Under the pieces are notes generated by a model. That model saw only the letters and a list, made by a program, of their open reading frames with translations, was not told the origin of the DNA and made no database searches. This document shows positions 58,388 through 64,000 of a stretch of 64,000 nt of DNA, piece by piece. The stretch is taken from positions 1 through 64,000 of the forward strand of contig NZ_JAANIH010000018.1 of NCBI RefSeq assembly GCF_014529705.1. The letters are read 5' to 3'. Within the stretch, counting starts at the first letter, position 1; every line of letters begins with the position of its first letter. This DNA comes from Bradyrhizobium campsiandrae. Its GTDB lineage: Bacteria; Pseudomonadota; Alphaproteobacteria; Rhizobiales; Xanthobacteraceae. Made by a program: the position numbers and the translations under genes.

Positions 58388-59297
58388 GCCGAAAAAGCGC
58401 GACGTCGCGCTCGTGGTCGACGACTCGCCGGAGACGCTGAGGCTGCTGACCGACGCGCTCGACGGCGCCGGGATGACGGTGATGGTGGCGCTGGACGGCG
58501 CGGCCGCGATGCGCATCGTCGACCAGATCACGCCCGATATCGTGCTGCTCGACGCGGTGATGCCGGGCATGGACGGGTTCGAGACCTGCCGGCGGCTCAA
58601 GCGCGACGCGGGCCTTGCCAATATCCCCGTCATCTTCATGACGGGCCTTGCCGAAACCGAGCACATCGTCCGCGGGCTGGAAGCCGGCGGCGTCGACTAC
58701 GTGACCAAGCCGATCGTGATCGAGGAGATGCTGGCGCGCATCCGCGTCCATCTCGGCAATGCCAGGCTGACCCAGAGCGCGCGCACCGCGCTCGACGTCT
58801 CCGGCCGTTTTCTGTTCGCGGTCAACCGCCAGGGCCATATCCTCTGGGCGACGCCGCAGGCGCAAAAGCTGCTGACCGATCATCATGGCGCGCAGGCCGA
58901 CGATTTCGTCCTGCCGCCGTCTCTGCTGCAATGGCTGGAGCAGGTGAAGAGCAAGGGCAGCGCCAAGTCGCAAGCCGTCTCCCTGCCCGACAATCCGCAA
59001 TTGCGGCTCTATTACATGGGCGAGACCGCGCCGAACGAATTCCTTTTACGCCTTTCCAAGGAAGCCGGCACGGCGCTGCCGCCAGAATTCACCAGCGAGC
59101 TCGGCCTCACCACCCGCGAAGGCGAGGTGCTGGCGTGGCTCAGCAAAGGCAAGACCAACCGCGACATCGCCCAGATCCTCGGCCTCAGCCCGCGCACCGT
59201 CGACAAGCATCTGGAGCAGATTTACGCCAAGCTCGGCGTGGAGAACCGCACCGCGGCGGCCGCGATCGCGACGAACGCGACGCGGAGGAATTCGTAA
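58371..59297 (+). CDS. LuxR/NarL-type response regulator with central PAS-like region
   Basis: A 308-residue transcription factor. The receiver domain (residues about 10-130) has acidic pocket DD and phospho-acceptor Asp61 in LLDAVMPGMDGFE. A middle region (about 140-220, FLFAVNRQGHILWATPQAQKLL) looks PAS-like. The C-terminal LuxR HTH is at about 240-300 (LTTREGEVLAWLSKGKTNRDIAQILGLSPRTVDKHLEQIYAKLGVENR). Start ATG 58371 or 58377 lies inside the kinase gene, so the two are coupled. It should be phosphorylated by the transporter-fused kinase and act on the divergent amide operon (inference). Confidence 0.92.
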   Translation: MLMSIEPKKRDVALVVDDSPETLRLLTDALDGAGMTVMVALDGAAAMRIVDQITPDIVLLDAVMPGMDGFETCRRLKRDAGLANIPVIFMTGLAETEHIVRGLEAGGVDYVTKPIVIEEMLARIRVHLGNARLTQSARTALDVSGRFLFAVNRQGHILWATPQAQKLLTDHHGAQADDFVLPPSLLQWLEQVKSKGSAKSQAVSLPDNPQLRLYYMGETAPNEFLLRLSKEAGTALPPEFTSELGLTTREGEVLAWLSKGKTNRDIAQILGLSPRTVDKHLEQIYAKLGVENRTAAAAIATNATRRNS

Positions 59298-59341
59298 GCG
59301 CTGTTAGGCATGAGTTGAACGCTGACGCCTGAACAACCGGT

Positions 59342-59427
59342 GTCGTCCCGGCGAAGGCCGGGCCCCATACCGCGTGATGTCTCGTTTTTAGCGATAGCAG
59401 TACCGGGCTACGTATCTTCGCCAAACT
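59342..59427. repeat. GTCGTCCCGGCGAAGGCCGGG element with TCTTCGCCAAACT internal box
   Basis: This copy starts with the dispersed 21-base end sequence and includes TCTTCGCCAAACT (59415-59427), identical to 1558-1570. The far inverted end is not seen, so it looks like a partial copy. It lies between the convergent response-regulator and monooxygenase genes. Confidence 0.65.
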
Positions 59428-59475
59428 CGCGGTGGAGTGTGGAGCGAACGCTATCCCTCCACACATCCCGCCCCC

Positions 59476-60978
59476 TCACCCATACACGAACGCCTTGTCA
59501 TCCAGATCCGTCTTCGGGATCTCGTCCTTTTCGGTCCAATAGTCCTGGCTGTGCTGCCATTCGGGCTTGTCGCCGCGCTTGGGCAGCAAATTCATGTTGC
59601 GCATGATATAGCCGGGGTTGAAGTTCTCCGGATCGATCCAGGGCAGGATCGGCATGTTGTGGTCTTCGGGCCGCAGCTTGACCTCGACCTTCTTCGCGCC
59701 CTTCGTCTTCATGTGGCCGAGCAGGCGGCAGACGAAATCGGCGACGAGATCGACGCGCAGCGTCCAGCTGGCCCGGAAATAGCCGAATACCCAGACCATG
59801 TTCGGTACGCCCGTGAACATCATGCCGCGATAAGTGACGGTATCGCCGAAGGCGAGCGGCTTGCCGTCGATCTCGAAGGCGATGTCCCCGAGCGCCGAGA
59901 GGTTGAAGCCGGTCGCGGTAACGATGACGTCAGCTTCGAGCAGACTGCCTGACTTGAGCTGGATGCCGTTCTCGACGAAGCACTCGATCTCGTCGGTCAC
60001 GACCGATGCCTTGCCGCTGGCGATGCCCTTGAACAGATCGGCATCGGGCACGAAGGCGATGCGCTGCCGCCACGGGCGATAGCTCGGCGTGAAATGCTTC
60101 TCGACATCGTAGTCCGGACCGAGCACGGCGCTGATCTGGCCGATCAGCTCCTTCTTCACCTGCTCGGGCTTGGCCAGGCAGAGCTTCGTGAACGCGTCCT
60201 GTTCGAACAGGATTTTCCGCCGAACGATCTCGTGGATCCAGGCCTCGTCAACCTGGAGCCGACGCAATTCCTCCGCGATCTCGATGGCATTGCGCCCGAG
60301 GCGGAAATAGGTCGGCGAGCGCTGCAGCATGGTGACATGCGCGCAGTCGTCCGCGATATTGGGCACCAGCGTCGCAGCAGTCGCGCCCGAGCCGATTACC
60401 ACGACCTTCTTGTCCTTGAGGTCGATGTCGTCGGGCCACGTCTGCGGATGGACGATGCGCCCCTTGAAGCGGTCCATGCCCTTCCATTCCGGCGTGTAGC
60501 CTTCGGAATGACGATAGTAACCCTGGCACATCCAGAGGAAGTTTGCGGTGAAGGTCCTGGCCTCGCCGGTATCGGTCGTCACCGCCTCGATGGTCCAGAG
60601 ATTCTGCTCGCTCGACCAGCTCGCCGACACGATCTTGTGCCCATAGCGAATGTGGCGGGCGATATCGTTGTCGTCGATCACCTCTTTCATGTAGGCGAGG
60701 ATCTCATCGGCGGTCGCGATCGGCGGCCCGACCCAGGGCTTGAAGCTGTAGCCGAAGGTGTGGAGATCGCTGTCCGAACGGATGCCGGGATAGCGATGCG
60801 TACTCCAGGTGCCGCCGAACGTCGCCTGTGTTTCCAGGATGACGTAACTCGTCCCCGGCAGCTGCTTTTCGATGTGATAGGCGCTGCCGATGCCGGAAAT
60901 ACCGGCGCCGACGATCAACACGTCAAAATGCTCCGAAGCCTGCTTGGCGGTGGCGTGAGTGCGAACAGCGACATTCAT
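59476..60978 (-). CDS. Flavin-containing monooxygenase, Baeyer-Villiger type
   Basis: A 500-residue FAD/NADPH monooxygenase. The FAD Rossmann motif GAGISGIGSAYHI is near residue 27. FGGTWSTHRYPGIRSDSD is near residue 58. The Baeyer-Villiger fingerprint FKGRIVHPQTWP (F-x-G-x-x-x-H-x-x-x-W-P) is near residue 165, and the NADPH motif IGSGATAATLVP follows. It would insert oxygen into a ketone to give an ester, or oxidise N or S atoms. ATG 60978 is favoured over the 28-codon longer frame because the conserved region begins soon after. Substrate unknown; neighbours give no clue. Confidence 0.88.
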   Translation of the reverse strand: MNVAVRTHATAKQASEHFDVLIVGAGISGIGSAYHIEKQLPGTSYVILETQATFGGTWSTHRYPGIRSDSDLHTFGYSFKPWVGPPIATADEILAYMKEVIDDNDIARHIRYGHKIVSASWSSEQNLWTIEAVTTDTGEARTFTANFLWMCQGYYRHSEGYTPEWKGMDRFKGRIVHPQTWPDDIDLKDKKVVVIGSGATAATLVPNIADDCAHVTMLQRSPTYFRLGRNAIEIAEELRRLQVDEAWIHEIVRRKILFEQDAFTKLCLAKPEQVKKELIGQISAVLGPDYDVEKHFTPSYRPWRQRIAFVPDADLFKGIASGKASVVTDEIECFVENGIQLKSGSLLEADVIVTATGFNLSALGDIAFEIDGKPLAFGDTVTYRGMMFTGVPNMVWVFGYFRASWTLRVDLVADFVCRLLGHMKTKGAKKVEVKLRPEDHNMPILPWIDPENFNPGYIMRNMNLLPKRGDKPEWQHSQDYWTEKDEIPKTDLDDKAFVYG

Positions 60979-61105
60979 TGTTGCTTCTATGCCTTGCTTG
61001 TTTTTGTGGCCGTCCTTGACCGGACGGCGCGTTTCCTCCGCGAGAGGCATATGGTCACCCATCGCGCTTCCGCTTTAAAATGACATAGATCAATTCGCGA
61101 TCAAA

Positions 61106-61864
61106 CTACAACGCTGCGCCCCAGCTCCGCGCGGTCTGCAGGATCCAGTCGCGATAGAGCGTCAGCGGCGTGACCCCGGTCAACCCGCCGCAGCCGGCCG
61201 CGCCATTTGGCCCCGTCGACCAGCTGATGACGCCGACAAGCACGGCGCCACCAGGCTTGTCCTCGAATACGGGACCGCCGGAATCGCCGGTGCAGGCGCC
61301 GATTCCATCGCGAACGCCGTTGGTTACGGGATCGACAAGCCGGATCTGGAACGTGCCGGGCTGGCCCGTGGCAACGAGGCCGGCCACCCGCGTCGCGCCG
61401 CCGCTCTTGCCGTCGCCGCGCACGGTGACGCCGATACCGGCGATGGTGAAGCGGCTGCCGACCTGAATCGGGATGTTCGGCATACCAACCGGCACCGTCG
61501 ATTTTCCCTTGAGTGGAATTTCCAGTTGGAGCAGGGCCACGTCGGCCGTGGCGCGATGCGCCTGCATCGCCTGCATGTTGAAACCCGGATGGACCGCCAC
61601 GGTGCGCACGTTCAGCAATTGCGGCTGACCATCAGCACCGCGATCGACGATCTTGTAGTCGGCGCCGGGCTGCACGCAGTGAGCGACCGTCAGTACGACC
61701 TGCGGGGCGATCAGACTGCCGGTGCAGAAATTGCCGCGCGAGCCGACGATGGTGACGACCGCGCGCGCGACGCCCTCCGTCTGCGGCGTGCCACCGCCGA
61801 CGATGGCATGAGCGGGTGTCGTGAGCAGCAGCGCAGCGACAGTGAGAGTGGCAAGCTTCATCAT
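61106..61864 (-). CDS. Secreted trypsin-like serine protease (S1 family)
   Basis: A 252-residue exported protease. The Sec signal peptide MMKLATLTVAALLLTTPAHA is followed at once by IVGG, the N-terminus of active trypsin-like enzymes. The triad is visible: His in LTVAHC near residue 72, Asp in ADVALLQL near residue 120 and Ser in CTGDSGGPVF near residue 205. Without a propeptide, signal peptidase itself would create the mature N-terminus. Start 61864 (or 61861) has GGAAG upstream. It diverges from the HAD gene. A degradative or envelope role is possible; targets unknown. Confidence 0.88.
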   Translation of the reverse strand: MMKLATLTVAALLLTTPAHAIVGGGTPQTEGVARAVVTIVGSRGNFCTGSLIAPQVVLTVAHCVQPGADYKIVDRGADGQPQLLNVRTVAVHPGFNMQAMQAHRATADVALLQLEIPLKGKSTVPVGMPNIPIQVGSRFTIAGIGVTVRGDGKSGGATRVAGLVATGQPGTFQIRLVDPVTNGVRDGIGACTGDSGGPVFEDKPGGAVLVGVISWSTGPNGAAGCGGLTGVTPLTLYRDWILQTARSWGAAL

Positions 61865-61950
61865 GGAACACGCTTCCATCGTCGGCAGGACTGGTCCTTG
61901 CCGATAGCGCATGCTAGCCGTCTTGGAAAGCAATTGACGAGGGCAGGACA

Positions 61951-62586
61951 TTGGCGATCGAGGCTGTGATCTTTGATTTTGGCGGCGTGCTGACGAGCTC
62001 GCCGTTCGAGGCCTTCGCACGGTTCGAGACAGAGCGCGGCCTGCCCGCCGACATCATCCGGCGCACCAACGCCGCAAATCATCTCGAAAATGCCTGGGCC
62101 AAGTTCGAGCGTGCCGAGGTCGACATCGAGACATTCGATCATTTGTTCGCCGAGGAATCACGTGCGCTCGGCGCCGAGGTGCGCGGCCGCGAGGTGCTGC
62201 CGCTGCTGCAGGGCGATCTGCGCCCCGAGATGGTCGAAGCTCTGAAGCGCATCAAGGCGCAATTCAAGACCGGCTGCATCACCAACAATCTACCCGCCAA
62301 TGCCATCGGCAGCCTGACCGGGCGTTCGCTCTATATTGCGGAGGTCATGGTGCTGTTCGACCATGTCATCGAATCCGCCAAGATCGGACTGCGCAAGCCA
62401 GATCCGCGCATCTACCAGATGATGGTCGAGACGCTGAAGGTCGATCCGAACAGATGCGTTTATCTCGACGACCTCGGCGTCAATCTGAAACCCGCGCGCG
62501 AGATGGGCATGACCACGATCAAGGTCACGAGCGGCGCGCAGGCGATCGCGGAGCTGGAGGCGGCAACAGGGCTGAAGCTGGGGTAG
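61951..62586 (+). CDS. HAD-superfamily hydrolase (subfamily IA, epoxide-hydrolase-N-like phosphatase)
   Basis: A 211-residue HAD phosphatase-like enzyme. Motif I is IFDFGGVLTSS near residue 6, where the usual second aspartate is glycine as in the YihX and epoxide hydrolase N-terminal subfamily. Motif II is ITNNLP, motif III lysine is in KIGLRKPDPRIY, and motif IV is VYLDDLGVNLKPARE. It starts at TTG 61951 after AGGGCAGG. It may remove phosphate from a small metabolite; the substrate is unknown. It stands alone between the protease and a dispersed repeat. Confidence 0.87.
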   Translation: MAIEAVIFDFGGVLTSSPFEAFARFETERGLPADIIRRTNAANHLENAWAKFERAEVDIETFDHLFAEESRALGAEVRGREVLPLLQGDLRPEMVEALKRIKAQFKTGCITNNLPANAIGSLTGRSLYIAEVMVLFDHVIESAKIGLRKPDPRIYQMMVETLKVDPNRCVYLDDLGVNLKPAREMGMTTIKVTSGAQAIAELEAATGLKLG

Positions 62587-62614
62587 GCAGTTCGTCGTTG
62601 CGAGGCGCGAAACC

Positions 62615-62692
62615 GTAGGGTGGGCAAAGCGAAAGCGTGCCCACCACAAGCAGATGGTGGGCACGGCGCTTCCGCGCCTTTGCCCACCCTAC
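62615..62692. repeat. Second copy of the GTAGGGTGGGCAAAG...CTTTGCCCACCCTAC element
   Basis: Outer arms match those at 29397-29487 and inner arms again contain GTGCCCACC...GGTGGGCAC. It lies between the convergent HAD and mtnA genes, where it may also act as a two-way terminator. Confidence 0.8.
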
Positions 62693-62696
62693 GGAG

Positions 62697-63806
62697 CTAC
62701 TCCGCCGCAGCGGCGATCCGCTCCGGAAACGCCGCTGCCAGCGCGGCTCGATCCGGCTTCAGCACGCCGCGTTCAGTGATGAGACCCGTGACCAGACGCG
62801 CTGGCGTCACGTCGAAGGCATAGTTCGCAACCGGCGAACCCTCAGGCACGATGCGCACGGTCTCCAAGCGGCCATCCGCCGTACGGCCGGTCATCTCGGT
62901 CACCTCCGTGCCGCTGCGCTGCTCGATCGGAATATCCCGGATGCCGTCATCGACCGCGAAATCGATCGTCGGCGACGGCAGCGCGACGTAGAACGGCACG
63001 CCGTTGTCATGCGCGGCGAGCGCCTTCAGATAGGTGCCGATCTTGTTGCAAACGTCGCCATTAGCGGCGACGCGGTCGGTACCGACAATGGCGAGGTCGA
63101 CCATGCCGTGCTGCATCAGATGCCCGCCGGTGTTGTCGGGGATCACGGTGTGCGGCACGCCGTGATGGCCGAGCTCCCAGGCGGTGAGCGAAGCGCCCTG
63201 ATTTCGCGGGCGGGTTTCGTCGACCCAGACATGGATCTTGATGCCGCGCTCATGCGCGAGATAGATCGGCGCGGTCGCCGTGCCCCAATCGACGGTCGCG
63301 AGCCAGCCGGCATTGCAGTGAGTCAATATGTTGATGGTCTCGCCCGGCTTCTTCTTGGCCATGATCGCCTCGATCAAGGCAAAACCATTCGCAGCAATGC
63401 CGCGATTGATCTCGACGTCCTGCTCGACGATCTCATCGGCGCGGGCGTAAGCCGCTTCCGCTCGCTCCACCGGATCAATTGGCGCGAGAGCTGCACGCAT
63501 CTCGTCCAGCGCCCATTTCAGATTGATCGCGGTCGGCCGCGCCACGACAAGCCGATCGTAAGCGCGCTTCAGGCCGGCGTCCGAAGGGTCCTCGCGCATC
63601 GCAAGCGCCATGCCGTAAGCTGCCGTCGCGCCGATCAGCGGCGCGCCGCGCACCAGCATGTCTCGGATCGCCACCACGGCGTCCTCGCACGAGACCAGCT
63701 TCGCGACGACGAATTCATGCGGCAGCCGGCGCTGGTCGATCGCGCCGACCGTCCAGCCGTCGCGCTCGCGCCAGATGCTGCGGAAATGCTTGCCGTCGAC
63801 CTTCAT
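62697..63806 (-). CDS. mtnA: S-methyl-5-thioribose-1-phosphate isomerase
   Basis: A 369-residue methionine-salvage enzyme that converts 5-methylthioribose-1-phosphate to 5-methylthioribulose-1-phosphate. It belongs to the eIF2B-alpha-like fold. The family cysteine is in [21 protein letters not shown] near residue 165, and the catalytic aspartate in [20 protein letters not shown] near residue 245. [17 protein letters not shown] near residue 55 is also conserved. It starts 30 bases after the stop of the upstream gene, probably mtnP, which supplies its substrate. Confidence 0.94.
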   Translation of the reverse strand: MKVDGKHFRSIWRERDGWTVGAIDQRRLPHEFVVAKLVSCEDAVVAIRDMLVRGAPLIGATAAYGMALAMREDPSDAGLKRAYDRLVVARPTAINLKWALDEMRAALAPIDPVERAEAAYARADEIVEQDVEINRGIAANGFALIEAIMAKKKPGETINILTHCNAGWLATVDWGTATAPIYLAHERGIKIHVWVDETRPRNQGASLTAWELGHHGVPHTVIPDNTGGHLMQHGMVDLAIVGTDRVAANGDVCNKIGTYLKALAAHDNGVPFYVALPSPTIDFAVDDGIRDIPIEQRSGTEVTEMTGRTADGRLETVRIVPEGSPVANYAFDVTPARLVTGLITERGVLKPDRAALAAAFPERIAAAAE

Positions 63807-63836
63807 GCCGTTCTGCCTTTTCGTTCTTCCCGCGTT

Positions 63837-64000
63837 TCACCCGCGCAGGATGCGCCCGGCCACCGCGTCAAGCTTCTTCAGAAGCTCGGGATCGCGCGCT
63901 TCCGGCGCGGTGATCAACGCGGTATCGAGCGCGCGGTCCGAACCGATCGGACACGGCTCATGTTCACGCGGAAACTCCTGCGCCAGCCGCGCCACCAGCG
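63837..64000 (-). CDS. mtnP: Partial CDS, C-terminal end of probable S-methyl-5'-thioadenosine phosphorylase
   Basis: Only the last 54 codons are inside the window; the gene continues past its right edge. The readable end includes REHEPCPIGSDRALDTAL, then ITAPEARDPELLKKLDAVAG and RILRG before TGA. This agrees with the C-terminus of MtnP-type phosphorylases as I remember them, and with the mtnA gene directly downstream. The enzyme would split methylthioadenosine to adenine and methylthioribose-1-phosphate. Identification rests on a short segment and context. Confidence 0.65.
   Translation of the reverse strand, partial: LVARLAQEFPREHEPCPIGSDRALDTALITAPEARDPELLKKLDAVAGRILRG

Overview
The window reads as chromosome of a Bradyrhizobium-like alphaproteobacterium (order Hyphomicrobiales). 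This is an inference from high GC, GTG/TTG starts, many ABC transporters and acyl-CoA enzymes, and dispersed palindromes of the GTCGTCCCGGCGAAGGCCGGGAC, GTAGGGTGGGCAAAG and TCATTGCGAGGAGCGAAGC types seen between genes. No tRNA, rRNA, insertion sequence, phage gene or CRISPR array was seen. Coding density is high and no gap longer than about 270 bases lacks a gene.

Layout. 1-4.8 kb: two MFS carriers around an N-acyl-D-amino-acid deacylase. 4.9-9.1 kb: an ABC ATPase, a large FtsX-type permease and a Tat-exported lipocalin-like AttH/CrtC-family protein, probably one envelope-lipid module. 9.2-15.1 kb: an orphan amino-acid binding protein and an RND efflux pair whose adaptor gene is preceded by an overlapping 26-codon leader ORF. 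15.3-23.7 kb: maleylacetate reductase, an acyl-CoA ligase and a complete five-gene Dpp/Opp-type ABC importer, probably one catabolic operon. 23.7-24.6 kb: a ceramidase-superfamily membrane protein behind a promoter carrying two perfect TetR-style operators. 24.7-36.6 kb: an acyl-CoA catabolic island (biotin-dependent carboxylase, BKACE enzyme, GST, two acyl-CoA dehydrogenases, AMP ligase, AraC regulator, orphan binding protein). 36.6-40.5 kb: an HTH regulator divergent from a VIT/VWA protein ending in LPKTG plus a class GN sortase. 40.6-46.8 kb: ADP-forming acyl-CoA synthetase, a lone MlaD-type MCE protein and an AIDA-like autotransporter. 46.9-59.3 kb: the amide/urea region. 59.5-64 kb: a Baeyer-Villiger-type monooxygenase, a secreted trypsin-like protease, a HAD hydrolase, and mtnA with the end of probable mtnP (methionine salvage).

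The most interesting part is 46.9-59.3 kb. A UrtABCDE/FmdDEF-type importer is followed by formamidase, an FmdB-like zinc ribbon protein and an AmiE amidase with its full catalytic triad. This would import short-chain amides or urea and release ammonia. Divergent from urtA is an 1123-residue protein. It joins an NCS1-type (cytosine/purine/allantoin permease) membrane domain to a nine-cysteine cluster, a histidine kinase and a receiver domain. Its stop overlaps the start of a LuxR-type response regulator. A 6-6-6 inverted repeat lies between the two divergent genes. I infer a transporter-derived sensor that controls amide-nitrogen uptake.

Starts differ from the longest open frame in several genes (1639, 4810, 8055, 15010, 15284, 21749, 24505, 29297, 35337, 54844, 60978, 61864). 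They were chosen from Shine-Dalgarno sites, signal peptides and overlaps.
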